Part shown: one piece after another, positions 8,892 to 18,492 of the stretch
Layout: each line of letters opens with the position of its first letter
Numbering within the stretch: the first letter of the stretch is position 1
DNA from: Bacillota bacterium
GTDB taxonomy: Bacteria; Bacillota; UBA4882; UBA8346
Length of the DNA stretch: 64,000 nucleotides
Assembly (NCBI GenBank): GCA_023401925.1
Contig: JAEXDA010000004.1
Span: 155,936-219,935 of the forward strand
Direction of reading: 5' to 3'
Notes under the pieces: generated by a model
What the model saw: only the letters and a program-made list of their open reading frames with translations
Told to the model about the DNA's origin: nothing
Database searches by the model: none
Position numbers and translations under genes: made by a program

Positions 8892-9548
8892 ATGGCTGAA
8901 ATGCCGAATCCGGAAGTATCCGGTAAAATGGAAGGTTTATCTGAAAGTATTGTTTTTAAGGGGTATAAAACTGGTTTAACATTAGTAATTCCTGAGGCTG
9001 GGTCCTTGGAAGGATATATGCAGGATATCCGGACCCGTCTTGAGCAGTCTCATGACTTTTTTAAAGGAGCCCACATCATTATTGAACTGGGTAAACGCTT
9101 GATTGCCGAAAAAGAGCGTCTTGCTTTAAAGGAAACGGTTCAAGAATTTGGTTTAAATCCGCGTTTTGCAGAAGAAGTAAAGAATAATGAAAAAGCTGAA
9201 GAGCCTGACCAGTTTGAATCCACAATTACCGTCAGAAAAACGGTCCGTTCTGGTCAGCGGATCTCGTTTGGGGGCAATTTGGTCATTATGGGCGATGTAA
9301 ATCCCGGAGCCGAAGTGATTGCCAGCGGAGACATTATTGTTTTGGGAAGACTTCGTGGAACGGCACATGCAGGGGCTGAAGGGGATGAAACAGCCAAGAT
9401 TGTCGCTTTTCAATTGCGTCCGGTTCAAATCCGGATCGCCGGAGTCATTACCCGGGATTCGGAATCCAGTTCTAAAACCAAATATCTTGGGCCGGAAATC
9501 GCCAGAATCAAGGACGGGATGATTTTGGTTGAACGTGTCAGTTATTGA
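8892..9548 (+). CDS. minC: Septum site-determining protein MinC
   Basis: Inhibitor of FtsZ ring formation away from midcell, recruited by MinD. The N-terminal domain (about residues 10-100) is divergent; the C-terminal beta-helix is clear from VRSGQRISFGGNLVIMGDVNPGAEVIASGDIIVLGRLRGTAHAGAEGD. ATG 8892 has GGAG at 8879-8882, nine bases upstream. TTG 8835 would add 19 residues and is weaker. It precedes minD and minE, all on the same strand. Confidence 0.94.
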   Translation: MAEMPNPEVSGKMEGLSESIVFKGYKTGLTLVIPEAGSLEGYMQDIRTRLEQSHDFFKGAHIIIELGKRLIAEKERLALKETVQEFGLNPRFAEEVKNNEKAEEPDQFESTITVRKTVRSGQRISFGGNLVIMGDVNPGAEVIASGDIIVLGRLRGTAHAGAEGDETAKIVAFQLRPVQIRIAGVITRDSESSSKTKYLGPEIARIKDGMILVERVSY

Positions 9549-9681
9549 ATAATTTCTGATTTTTTAGTTTCCGTTTTGATGATTGTAGAAAAATGTCAGT
9601 TCCTGGTTGACAGTTATGATGGAAATGGGCTAGTTTTTTTGAATAACTGTTTAACCGTTAAAAATTCGAGGGGGTTTGTGA

Positions 9682-10479
9682 ATGTCGGGAATGGTTATTG
9701 TGATAACATCTGGCAAAGGGGGGGTTGGTAAAACCACCACTTGTGCTAATATTGGTGCTGGTTTAGCCAACCGTGGCTATAAAACAGTATTGATTGATGC
9801 AGATATCGGTTTACGCAATCTTGACGTGGTCATGGGCTTGGAAAACCGGATCGTCTTTGATTTGGTGAATGTAGCGGAAAAAACTTGTAAAATCAGGCAG
9901 GCTTTAATTAAGGACAAACGTTTTGAAAATTTATATCTTTTGCCGGCTGCTCAAACCAAAGAAAAAGATGCTGTTAAACCTGAACAAATGATAGAGATTT
10001 GTGAAGAACTCCGTAAAGAATACGATTATGTTTTAATTGATTGCCCGGCTGGTATTGAACAGGGCTTTAAAAATGCAGTTGCAGGAGCTGATCAGGCCAT
10101 TGTTGTAACCACTCCCGATGTATCGGCGGTACGGGATGCCGATCGAATTATCGGACTTTTACAGGCCAGAGATATTGCGGATCCTCGTTTAATTATCAAT
10201 CGGTTACGTCCTGATATGGTACGAAAAGGGGATATGATGGATATCGGCGATGTCAATGATATTCTTGCAATTTGTTTACTGGGGATTGTCCCGGACGATG
10301 AAACAATCATTACATCCACCAACCGGGGTGAGCCGGCAATACTGGACGGAATCTCCAAAGCCGGTCAGGCCTTTCGCAATATTGTAGGGAGAATTGTCGG
10401 GGAAGAAGTACCTTTTATGTCGCTTGACTTTGATCTCAACTGGATGGATAAACTCAAGCAACGTTTTGGCAAGAAATAA
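9682..10479 (+). CDS. minD: Septum site-determining protein MinD
   Basis: ParA/MinD ATPase of 265 residues. The deviant Walker A KGGVGKTTT follows VITSGKGG at residues 8-17; switch regions IDADIGLRNLD and DYVLIDCPAGIE are intact. The C terminus (WMDKLKQRFGKK) is an amphipathic membrane-targeting helix. It binds membrane as a dimer, recruits MinC and oscillates with MinE. A GAGGGGG site precedes the ATG. Confidence 0.97.
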   Translation: MSGMVIVITSGKGGVGKTTTCANIGAGLANRGYKTVLIDADIGLRNLDVVMGLENRIVFDLVNVAEKTCKIRQALIKDKRFENLYLLPAAQTKEKDAVKPEQMIEICEELRKEYDYVLIDCPAGIEQGFKNAVAGADQAIVVTTPDVSAVRDADRIIGLLQARDIADPRLIINRLRPDMVRKGDMMDIGDVNDILAICLLGIVPDDETIITSTNRGEPAILDGISKAGQAFRNIVGRIVGEEVPFMSLDFDLNWMDKLKQRFGKK

Positions 10480-10517
10480 ACTCGCTTGAATATTTCGGTT
10501 TGAAAGAAGGGTTAAGC

Positions 10518-10772
10518 ATGGATCTGATGGGGAGACTCTTTAAAGATGATACCTCAAGTAAAGATATGGCAGTAGAACGTTTACGTTTGGTCTTGGTTTC
10601 TGACCGGGCTGGTGTGTCACCGGGTTTAATGGAAGCTCTCAAAGAAGATCTGATTCAAGTCATCTCCAAATATATGGATATTGACGAAGAGGCGATGGAG
10701 GTTAATTTAAGTTCCAGTGAGCTTTCGGCTGCCCTTACTGCCAGTATCCCTGTGAAACGGATACGAAGATAG
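10518..10772 (+). CDS. minE: Cell division topological specificity factor MinE
   Basis: An 84-residue MinE with the anti-MinCD helix region (SKDMAVERLRLVLVSDRAG) and the topological domain (LMEALKEDLIQVISKYMDID). ATG 10518 lies 7 bases after GAAGG; an upstream TTG at 10500 would add six residues. A complete minCDE set, with MinE rather than only DivIVA, means pole-to-pole oscillation is expected. Confidence 0.93.
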   Translation: MDLMGRLFKDDTSSKDMAVERLRLVLVSDRAGVSPGLMEALKEDLIQVISKYMDIDEEAMEVNLSSSELSAALTASIPVKRIRR

Positions 10773-11084
10773 GTAAAAGTAATATACCTAATATCATAAA
10801 GTCGCATAACCCGCCCAAAAGGTGTTGGTTTGATAGTTTTATCCTGGCGGATATTGGTGACAATTTATTTTTAGTGGGAGCCGGTTAACTTTGGCGTTGG
10901 TTGATGGAAGTCGAATAAGGCCGGAGCGCGTGCCCAAGGGGTTATTTCCCGCTAGACTCCAATAAATATCTGTATTATACTTGAGGCAACAAAATACAGG
11001 GTCCCTTTAAGCTTCGATGTTTTATAAAGGTTTTTTATTGTTGACAATGATGGTATTTTTCTCATTGCTAGAGGAGGTTCTACA
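10773..11084 (+). other. Intergenic leader before rodA
   Basis: No gene is seen in 312 bases. The stretch 10797-10965 is GC-richer than typical spacers here and has several short complementary blocks, for example GGCGGATA and CCCAAGGGGTTATTTCCC, so a structured leader RNA is possible. I do not recognise a riboswitch class. GAGGAGG at 11071-11077 is the rodA ribosome site. Confidence 0.4.
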
Positions 11085-12209
11085 TTGGATCGCCGGCATT
11101 TTAAAAATTTGGATTTTGCATTGATCGCAGTGGTCGGAATATTAGTCATTCTCGGTTTGATTATGATTTACAGCGCCACTCATGCCAAAATAGCCTTAAA
11201 TCACGGTGATCCGTTTTCGTTTGTCAAAAAACAGGCTATCGCCGTCGTCATCGGGATACTGGCTATGGTGCTTTTATTGTTTTTTGATTACCGGGTTTCC
11301 GATCGTTTGTCACAATTTTTATACGGTTTAAATCTTGTCATGCTGGCCCTAGTGTTAACGCCACTGGGTAGAAGTGGTAATGGTGCACAAAGTTGGTTGT
11401 TCGGGGTTCAACCCTCTGAATTTGCCAAAGTAATATTAATCATAACTTTAGGTAAATATTTATCGGAAAAAGAAAGCCTGAGTTCGTTTTACAATTTTAT
11501 TTTTCCTTTTTTACATGTAGGGCTTCCTTTGTTGTTAATTTTGTTGCAGCCGGATTTAGGGACCGCACTGGTTTTTATTTTTATAACTTTTTTGATGATG
11601 TATACGGCAGGGGCACCCGGATGGAAGCTGACGGTGTTAGTGCTCATTGGGGTTGTGGGGCTCACTGCCATGTTTTTGGGACATCATTTTTTTAATATGC
11701 CGTTACCTATCAAACAATATCAGGTCAATCGACTTACAAGTTTCATTAATCCGGAACGGGACCCGCGGGGGAGCGGTTGGAATGTTCGCCAAGCAGTGAT
11801 CGCAGTGGGCTCCGGCCAGTTTTTTGGCAAAGGACTTTTTCGGGGAACCCAAGGAAGGTTAGGATATTTACCCGAAAATCATACGGATTTTATTTTTGCG
11901 GTGTTGTGTGAGGAATTAGGATTTGTAGGTGGTTTCGGGGTTTTATGCTTGTTTTTTACATTGGTTTGGCGGGGTATTCGTATTTCATATCAGGCGCGGG
12001 ATAAGACCGGGAGCATTATTGGAGTTGGAATTGTCGCTATGTTTCTGTTTCATATTTTGGAGAATATCGGCATGAACATGGGAATTATGCCAATTACCGG
12101 GATTCCTCTACCCTTTATAACTTCCGGCGGTAGCTCGATGATTGCCAACTTGATCGCGGTAGGCTTATTGCTTAATATATGGGCAAGACGGCAGAAGATA
12201 ATGTTTTGA
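11085..12209 (+). CDS. rodA: Peptidoglycan glycosyltransferase RodA (SEDS family)
   Basis: SEDS polymerase of 374 residues with ten predicted membrane helices that polymerises lipid II with PBP2. Motifs include QPDLGTALVF near residue 155, RLTSFINPERDPRGSGWNVRQAVIAVGSGQFFGKGLFRGTQ split over the large loop, PENHTDFIFAVLCEELGFVGG with the catalytic Asp, and GIPLPFITSGGSSM at the C terminus. The start is TTG with GAGGAGG 7 bases upstream. The stop overlaps the next gene by one base. Confidence 0.95.
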   Translation: MDRRHFKNLDFALIAVVGILVILGLIMIYSATHAKIALNHGDPFSFVKKQAIAVVIGILAMVLLLFFDYRVSDRLSQFLYGLNLVMLALVLTPLGRSGNGAQSWLFGVQPSEFAKVILIITLGKYLSEKESLSSFYNFIFPFLHVGLPLLLILLQPDLGTALVFIFITFLMMYTAGAPGWKLTVLVLIGVVGLTAMFLGHHFFNMPLPIKQYQVNRLTSFINPERDPRGSGWNVRQAVIAVGSGQFFGKGLFRGTQGRLGYLPENHTDFIFAVLCEELGFVGGFGVLCLFFTLVWRGIRISYQARDKTGSIIGVGIVAMFLFHILENIGMNMGIMPITGIPLPFITSGGSSMIANLIAVGLLLNIWARRQKIMF

Positions 12210-12661
12210 TGATTGAAACGGTCCCGGAAAGGATGAAAGATTTGATAGAAAAGCGTGCCGGTGGAATTGTTTTCCGTCCAAACAACGCTCAATATGAATA
12301 CCTAATGGTTACGAGCAATTCGAAACAAAACCGCTGGATTTTTCCAGCCGGGCATGTGGAAGCGGGCGAGACGCCAGAAATGACTGCTTCTCGTGAAGTT
12401 ATGGAAGAAGCCGGTGTTATTGCCGAAACTGTACTTGATTTAGGTGTTTTTCATTATTATTGGTACCGGGGAAAGCAAAAGCATAGGATTGAGACAAATC
12501 TATATTTGATGCGCTACCTAAAAACCGTAACGATCCGACCAGAAGGAAGACAGGTACAGTTTTTTAACTTAAACCAGATTTTGAAGTTGAATATTTGGGA
12601 GGAATCCCGGGAGTTTCTAAAAAAGACTCAATCCCAAATTGAGACTTTTTTATTGAGCTAA
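12209..12661 (+). CDS. NUDIX hydrolase
   Basis: A 150-residue cytosolic NUDIX protein. The NUDIX box GHVEAGETPEMTASREVMEEAGV fits GX5EX7REUXEEXGU with all catalytic Glu present. The start ATG 12209 overlaps the rodA stop (TGATG), suggesting coupled translation; ATG 12179 inside rodA is an alternative. Substrate is not predictable; the surrounding WYRGKQKHRIETNLYLM segment resembles diadenosine or inositol polyphosphate hydrolase-type members. Confidence 0.88.
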   Translation: MIETVPERMKDLIEKRAGGIVFRPNNAQYEYLMVTSNSKQNRWIFPAGHVEAGETPEMTASREVMEEAGVIAETVLDLGVFHYYWYRGKQKHRIETNLYLMRYLKTVTIRPEGRQVQFFNLNQILKLNIWEESREFLKKTQSQIETFLLS

Positions 12662-12730
12662 ACTGTTACCATTATGAAGCAGGTAAACTTTTATTCTGAT
12701 TCTTAAAGTACATTAAAGAAAACAGACAAA

Positions 12731-14302
12731 TTAATTACCTGATTTATTAGAGTAAGTCCCTGGATAACCAAGCGGTTTATGCAGGGCTGTTTTATATAAT
12801 GCGGAGGCATTCAGTTTGCTAAAATAATATACATCAAATTTACGGATTTGTCTGCCAAAACGAGTGACAGAGACTTGCTTTATCCTTTTGATTTTTCCAA
12901 AATAAAGGCCAGCGCTCCTCGGTAAGGGGTTTGATAAGACTAGAAGTCCTGCCTGATGCTGATAATTTTCAATTTCCTCCATTAACCAATAATCAAATTG
13001 GCTATGACGTGCCTCGCGAGTCGTAAACACTTTTACCGGAGTTTTTAAGTAAAATTCTAATTCCGAAGCAGTTTGATAAGAACCATCGCAAAACACAGGT
13101 ATCGGATTTTTCCGGAAGGGAAATTTTTGAATCGAGAGGGCATCGATTTTTTGAGCAATCTTGTCCCAACCGAAAAAGTTATTATTTGCTGCTATCATTG
13201 ATTCAGGTAAATGGATTTGAAGATTGTTGATCAACAAACCGGGATATCGGGCTATTGTCAAAGCCAATAGGCTAATCAAAAAAGAGCAGCCTAGAAAAAA
13301 AGCCATGAGTTTACGCTGCTTAAACTGAAATTTTTGCCAGGTTTTATTGAGTTGTCCTGCTAAAAATACAATAGCTGGCAAATAGGCTACTGCCGGCCAG
13401 TTCGCTAAGGCAGTATACGTTAAACTTGTCAGGGAAAAGAATCCAAAAATAGGAAGAAAACAGCCGATCAAAAAAGTATCTTGGGTGGCGAGATCTTTCC
13501 AGTGTAGCAAATTTTTTGTTGTATAGTAGAAAAGTGCTATAAAAAGGAAAGAGAACACCAATAATTGACCCCCTAAAAACTCCAATAACTTCTGAAACAT
13601 AAATGTCCGGTGAATTCCATGTTGAATAGAGAACTTAAACATTGCCCATTGATGTAGGGAATTCCAGTATAAAACCGGAGTAAAAATTGTTATCCCGATT
13701 AAAACCGCCCAATAAGGCTCTTTCCGCGTAAACCAAAATCTTTTTGAAGGCCGAATCAGGAGCATTAAACATACTGCAATGAGTATGAGAGCCGACTGTA
13801 ATTTTGCAAGCAAAGATAGGCCCAGCAGTATACCTACGATATACCAGGCATAATGTTTTTCTTCTTCCACGGCTATATATGAGAAGTACCAGGTGAGAGA
13901 GGTCCAAATAACCATGGGAATATCGGTGGTCATCATGTGACTTCCAGTGGCGATCAGTGGAACAAAGACGGTAATCAAAACTCCTAAGTATGCTGTTTTT
14001 TTATTTTGGTAAATTTTTTGAGTCCAAAAATAGACGACTCCGAGGAAAAAAAGCCAACCTAAAAAAGACGGGAAGCGGATCCAAAACTCAGTTTGACCAA
14101 AAGTGGTAAACACACGAATAATATACGCCACCATGGGAGAGTTATCAAAATAACCGGGACTTAAATAACGGGACCAAACCCAAAAATAAGCTTCATCGGG
14201 ATGTAGGTTGGATGTGTTTGAAAAAACCAGATTACACCCGGCTGCCAAGAAAACAATGAAAAGCACCAAATATCGAAAAAGGCGGTTATTGTTGGGAAAC
14301 AT
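12731..14302 (-). CDS. GT39-type membrane glycosyltransferase (ArnT/PMT-like)
   Basis: A 523-residue integral membrane protein on the minus strand, with about ten to eleven hydrophobic helices and a soluble C-terminal domain. The first external loop has LHPDEAYFWVWSRYLSPGYFDNSPMVAYIIR, with the acidic DE motif and the DNSP(M) element typical of dolichyl/undecaprenyl-phosphate-sugar-dependent enzymes. It would transfer a sugar from a lipid carrier to a lipid or protein acceptor outside the inner membrane. Transcribed alone, convergent with rodA-NUDIX and divergent from pckG. Confidence 0.85.
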   Translation of the reverse strand: MFPNNNRLFRYLVLFIVFLAAGCNLVFSNTSNLHPDEAYFWVWSRYLSPGYFDNSPMVAYIIRVFTTFGQTEFWIRFPSFLGWLFFLGVVYFWTQKIYQNKKTAYLGVLITVFVPLIATGSHMMTTDIPMVIWTSLTWYFSYIAVEEEKHYAWYIVGILLGLSLLAKLQSALILIAVCLMLLIRPSKRFWFTRKEPYWAVLIGITIFTPVLYWNSLHQWAMFKFSIQHGIHRTFMFQKLLEFLGGQLLVFSFLFIALFYYTTKNLLHWKDLATQDTFLIGCFLPIFGFFSLTSLTYTALANWPAVAYLPAIVFLAGQLNKTWQKFQFKQRKLMAFFLGCSFLISLLALTIARYPGLLINNLQIHLPESMIAANNNFFGWDKIAQKIDALSIQKFPFRKNPIPVFCDGSYQTASELEFYLKTPVKVFTTREARHSQFDYWLMEEIENYQHQAGLLVLSNPLPRSAGLYFGKIKRIKQVSVTRFGRQIRKFDVYYFSKLNASALYKTALHKPLGYPGTYSNKSGN

Positions 14303-14504
14303 TTTATTTCCTTTAGAATTAAATTTTCGTTATAGTATATCCTAAGAGCGACTTAACAAAAGGGTTTCGATAAAAAGGTTATATCCGGCCAATCGGCAAA
14401 AATATCCTACTTGAATTTAGATATGAGTCGATTATGACTTTTTCAAGGGATTATTAAAAAAAGATAACGATGGAAAAGTGTACTGTATACACAGGGGACA
14501 TGAA

Positions 14505-14533
14505 TTGACATGCAGGGATTTATGTAATAGAAT
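14505..14533 (+). promoter_or_regulatory. Sigma-A-type promoter of pckG
   Basis: TTGACA (14505-14510) and TAGAAT (14528-14533) are separated by exactly 17 bases and lie 73 bases before the pckG ATG. Confidence 0.82.
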
Positions 14534-14605
14534 GGAAAATAATATTCGTCGCAATGATTCTCAAGCGCTTTGACTATACAACGAATCAGAATAAGGAGGA
14601 ATTTG

Positions 14606-16390
14606 ATGAATAAGGCATTGCAAAAATGGGTCCAAGAAATGGCCGATCTATGTCAGCCGGACCAAATCTATTGGTGTGATGGGTCCCAGGAAGAAAATGA
14701 TCGATTATTACAAGAGATGGTGAAATCGGGGACTGCGCTCCCTTTAGCAAAGGATAAACGCCCTGGTAGTTATTTATTTCGTAGTCATCCTTCTGACGTA
14801 GCGAGGGTGGAGGATCGTACCTATATTGCTTCACAAAAGCAAGAAGATGCTGGACCTACCAATAATTGGATCGATCCGGTTGAACTTAAAAAAACAATGA
14901 CGGATCTTTATCGTGGCTGTATGAAAGGACGTACTATGTATGTAATTCCTTTCTCGATGGGTCCGATTGGTTCGCCGATTTCCAAAATTGGTGTTGAACT
15001 TACCGATAGTTCCTATGTAGTTATCAATATGAGGATTATGACCCGGATAGGCCAAAAAGTACTTGATACATTAGGTGATGGGGAATTTGTGCCCTGTATG
15101 CATTCGATCGGAGCTCCGCTTGCAGAAGGACAGCAAGATGTAGCTTGGCCTTGCGCCCCGATTGAACAGAAATATATCAGTCATTTTCCGGAAGAACGGA
15201 TGATTTGGTCCTATGGTTCCGGATACGGCGGGAATGCATTGCTCGGGAAAAAATGTTTTGCACTCCGGATTGCCTCGGTGTTGGCCCATGATGAGGGATG
15301 GCTTGCTGAGCATATGTTGATTTTAGGGATCACCAATCCAAAGGGTGAGAAAAAATATGTAGCAGCCGCCTTCCCAAGCGCTTGTGGAAAAACAAATTTG
15401 GCTATGCTGGTACCCACCGTTCCCGGCTGGAAAGTTGAAACCATAGGGGATGACATTTGCTGGATGAAATTTGGCCCGGATGGCCGGTTATATGCAATCA
15501 ATCCTGAAGCCGGATTTTTCGGTGTGGCTCCTGGAACTTCGGAAGATTCAAATTTCAACGCCATGAAAACCATTCAAAAGGATACCATTTTCACCAATGT
15601 TGCCTTGACGGATGATGGAGATGTTTGGTGGGAAGGCATTGGTAAAGAGGCACCCGGACATTTGGTTGATTGGAAAGGTAATGACTGGGATCCGGGCAGT
15701 AAAGATCCGGCGGCTCATCCTAATGCCAGATTTACCGCTCCGGCTCATCAATGCCCGGCAATTGCTCCGGAGTGGGAAGATCCAAAAGGAGTGCCGATTT
15801 CAGCGATTCTTTTCGGCGGTCGCCGTCCAAGTACGATTCCACTCGTTCATCAAAGTTTTAGTTGGGCCCATGGCGTTTTTTTAGGCTCCATCGTAGGCTC
15901 CGAGATTACGGCAGCGGCAATATCGGCCAATATTGGGCAGGTAAGGCGTGACCCGTTTGCAATGTTACCATTCTGCGGGTATAATATGGGTGATTACTTT
16001 AAGCATTGGCTCAAAATTGGGACTCAAGCGGATGCAGCGAAACTGCCGGAGATTTTCTATGTCAACTGGTTCCGTAAAACGGTTGATGGAAAATGGTTAT
16101 GGCCAGGTTATGGTGAGAATAGCCGGGTTTTAAAATGGATCTTCGAGAGGGTTTCCGGTGAAGGTAAAGCGATTGAGACATCGATTGGTTATATGCCGAC
16201 CGAGGATGCAATTGACCGAGGCGGTTTGGATGTTAGCGAAGCAGATATGAAAGAATTGTTGAAAGTCAATAAGGAAGAATGGATTAAGGAAATCGCTTCA
16301 ATTCGTGAACACTATAAAAAATTTGGTGATAAACTGCCCAAAGAGCTAACGGATGAGCTTAACGCTTTAGAGAAACGTTTACAAGCTTAA
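14606..16390 (+). CDS. pckG: Phosphoenolpyruvate carboxykinase (GTP)
   Basis: Interconverts oxaloacetate + GTP and PEP + CO2 + GDP in the cytosol. The 594 residues match the GTP-type family in length. The P-loop/kinase-1a motif is FPSACGKTNLAML, the metal-binding and hypervariable motifs are ETIGDDICWMKFG and INPEAGFFGVAPGTS, and PFCGYNMGDYFKHW is also present. ATG 14606 is preceded by AAGGAGG at 14592-14598. It has its own promoter and terminator and seems monocistronic. In an anaerobe it may run in the carboxylating direction, but that is inference. Confidence 0.97.
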   Translation: MNKALQKWVQEMADLCQPDQIYWCDGSQEENDRLLQEMVKSGTALPLAKDKRPGSYLFRSHPSDVARVEDRTYIASQKQEDAGPTNNWIDPVELKKTMTDLYRGCMKGRTMYVIPFSMGPIGSPISKIGVELTDSSYVVINMRIMTRIGQKVLDTLGDGEFVPCMHSIGAPLAEGQQDVAWPCAPIEQKYISHFPEERMIWSYGSGYGGNALLGKKCFALRIASVLAHDEGWLAEHMLILGITNPKGEKKYVAAAFPSACGKTNLAMLVPTVPGWKVETIGDDICWMKFGPDGRLYAINPEAGFFGVAPGTSEDSNFNAMKTIQKDTIFTNVALTDDGDVWWEGIGKEAPGHLVDWKGNDWDPGSKDPAAHPNARFTAPAHQCPAIAPEWEDPKGVPISAILFGGRRPSTIPLVHQSFSWAHGVFLGSIVGSEITAAAISANIGQVRRDPFAMLPFCGYNMGDYFKHWLKIGTQADAAKLPEIFYVNWFRKTVDGKWLWPGYGENSRVLKWIFERVSGEGKAIETSIGYMPTEDAIDRGGLDVSEADMKELLKVNKEEWIKEIASIREHYKKFGDKLPKELTDELNALEKRLQA

Positions 16391-16399
16391 AAAGGTTAA

Positions 16400-16440
16400 A
16401 AGCAACAGGATTAATTATTGGTCCTGTTGCTTTTATTTTG
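16400..16440 (+). terminator. Intrinsic terminator after pckG
   Basis: AAGCAACAGGA (16400-16410) pairs with TCCTGTTGCTT (16422-16432), an 11-bp perfect stem with an AT-rich loop and a T tail. Confidence 0.94.
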
Positions 16441-16876
16441 GGAAGTCATTCTTTTCTTTGTTTTTTGCGGTTTAATGAAATAGTATATTGTGTTGCAAAT
16501 TTCATATATCCGCTTGAAGTTCGATGAATATTTTTTACGAAGAAACTCTTTAAAAAAAGGATTTTGTCGAATTTAGTCAAATTCTAAATGGGAAAAATAT
16601 TTTATTTTGGATTAGCCACCCACCACGACTGGAAAACTTTTGCCGGGAGGGTATTAGCTTAGGATTTTAAGTAGCTAGGCTTGTAGATAAGCTGAAAATT
16701 TGGTTGATAAAATTTTTAAGTAGTTATTTACTCCGGTCCATCAGGGTATATCAAAGAATGTAAATGAGTCGGGCCGGCCGTTTTGGATTATGGCTTGCCA
16801 GTAGGTTAGTCTTGCAAGCGCGACTAAGAATCTGGGTCAAAAGTATTCTCTAAGTATACAAGTTTACGGAGGTATC
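16441..16876 (+). other. Long leader region before the tubulin-like gene
   Basis: About 435 bases hold no gene. The second half (16615-16860) has GC-rich blocks such as GGGCCGGCCGTTTTGG and GTCTTGCAAGCGCGACTAAG, which could fold, but I do not recognise a known RNA family. GGAGG at 16868-16872 is the ribosome site of the next gene. Confidence 0.4.
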
Positions 16877-16882
16877 TTGATT

Positions 16883-18265
16883 ATGAAAGATAAGGGAATT
16901 AAGTTCGGGTTTATCGGTTGTGGGCAAGGTGGCGGTAAAATAGCAGATTTGTTTGCTCAAAAAGGTTATAAAGTATTGGCCGTCAATACTTCTCCGGTGG
17001 ATTTATCCGCTTTGACGATGATTCCGAATGAATATCGTATCTGCATCGGTTCCCGTTTGGGGGCCGGAAAAGACCCGAGAGTCGGTCAAGAAGCAATTCG
17101 TGGAGATGCGGAAAAGGTAAAAAAAGCCATCCAGGATTATTTTTATCATGATGTCGATTTTATTTTTGTCGTTGCTTGCTTAGGGGGAGGAACCGGCACC
17201 GGGGTTGTAGCTGATGTTATTGAGCTTGCTCGTCAGGTTGGGATAACGACAGGTTGTTTGACCACAATTCCTCTTGGCAGTGAATCTTTGGAAGAACATA
17301 AAAATGCTCTTAAGGGTTTGGACATTCTGACCGATGTCAGCCCAACGCCTCTTTATCTAATTGATAATGAGCTTTTAAGAGTTAAATTTGGTAACCGTCA
17401 GGTGCTTGGATTTTGGCCGATGGCTAATGAAACCATTGTCAATACGCTGGATGAAGTAAATCAAATTCCAAATCGGCCATCCAGTATGTTTGTTTTTGAC
17501 CGTGAAGATTTCTTCCGGTTAATGAATACACCGGGGTGTTTTCTTCCTTTACGTATAGAACTAGAAATTCCGGAAAGTAATGATCCAACCAAGCTTGCTA
17601 CTTTATGCCGTCAGGAAATCGTTCGTATTTTATCCGAAAATAGTTTTCAGGGAGAAAGCACTCGTGTGGCAGCGCTTTTGGTTGTCCCGGAAAACCACCG
17701 GGTGAATGCCGAATCTGTTGAATTATTGTATCAGGAATGTCAGACACTAACGAATACTCCGACCTTATTTAGAGGTTTATACATTGATAAAAATTTGCAA
17801 CGAAAGATGGTATTGCATTTATTGCTTGCAGGGTTGGAAGTTCCAATGGGACGTTTACAGGAAATGCGCAACAAGATTCAGGAGATGAGTCCGGAAATCG
17901 TGAATAGGGTAAATCGGCGCGTTTCTACAAATTTTGGGGACGATTTGGTTGAATGGGATCGTTCCAATCCTTTACCTGCGTCCAGACGTAGTTTCGGTGA
18001 GCAGCGCCCGGCGCCAGCTACAAATGTTGCTCCTGTACATAGACAGCCAAGTAGTTTCCCAGAAGTCAAGCACGGTCTTGAACCGAAAAAAGTGGTTGAA
18101 AATCCTGTACTACAGGAAGCTACCAAGGATGAGGCCTATAAGATTTTAACTGTGGGTCAGATTTCTGAACTCATGGAGCAAGCTCAAACAGCTCCGAGAG
18201 ATGAAAAAAGTAATAGCGGGAAAGGTTTTTGGAATCAATTGAAATCAAGTGTGAAAAAGAAATAA
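16883..18265 (+). CDS. Divergent tubulin/FtsZ-like GTPase
   Basis: A protein of about 460 residues whose N-terminal half is a tubulin/FtsZ GTPase domain: GFIGCGQGGGKIAD at residues 9-22 and the tubulin signature GGGTGTG at about 101-107. The second half does not show the FtsZ T7-loop NxDFxD motif that completes the catalytic site, and the C-terminal about 100 residues are a Pro/Glu-rich linker ending in a basic patch (FWNQLKSSVKKK). It is therefore not the cell-division FtsZ but a paralogue that may form filaments. ATG 16883 lies 10 bases after GGAGG; TTG 16877 is an alternative. It stands alone after a long leader, with no partner adaptor gene nearby. Confidence 0.8.
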   Translation: MKDKGIKFGFIGCGQGGGKIADLFAQKGYKVLAVNTSPVDLSALTMIPNEYRICIGSRLGAGKDPRVGQEAIRGDAEKVKKAIQDYFYHDVDFIFVVACLGGGTGTGVVADVIELARQVGITTGCLTTIPLGSESLEEHKNALKGLDILTDVSPTPLYLIDNELLRVKFGNRQVLGFWPMANETIVNTLDEVNQIPNRPSSMFVFDREDFFRLMNTPGCFLPLRIELEIPESNDPTKLATLCRQEIVRILSENSFQGESTRVAALLVVPENHRVNAESVELLYQECQTLTNTPTLFRGLYIDKNLQRKMVLHLLLAGLEVPMGRLQEMRNKIQEMSPEIVNRVNRRVSTNFGDDLVEWDRSNPLPASRRSFGEQRPAPATNVAPVHRQPSSFPEVKHGLEPKKVVENPVLQEATKDEAYKILTVGQISELMEQAQTAPRDEKSNSGKGFWNQLKSSVKKK

Positions 18266-18492
18266 TCTAGCTGCAGGATCAAAAATGTATGGTTAAGCTA
18301 AACTGTCGAAAAGCTATTTTAAACTGATAAAATATCTGTTTTGGTTAGATATGTATCCGTTAAAATGGCTTTTCAGGCAGTTTTTTAGTTTTTTGGCGTA
18401 GGGGGAAATATAAACCTCAATGCCAATTTCACCATGGAAGTTTTATACTTAGTAGAAAATCGATATGCTTATTTGGAAGAGGAGGGGTTGTT

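Noticed and set aside
16883..18265. Cell-division FtsZ
   Set aside because: The T7-loop motif and C-terminal FtsA/ZipA-binding peptide are not recognisable, and it is not in a dcw cluster.
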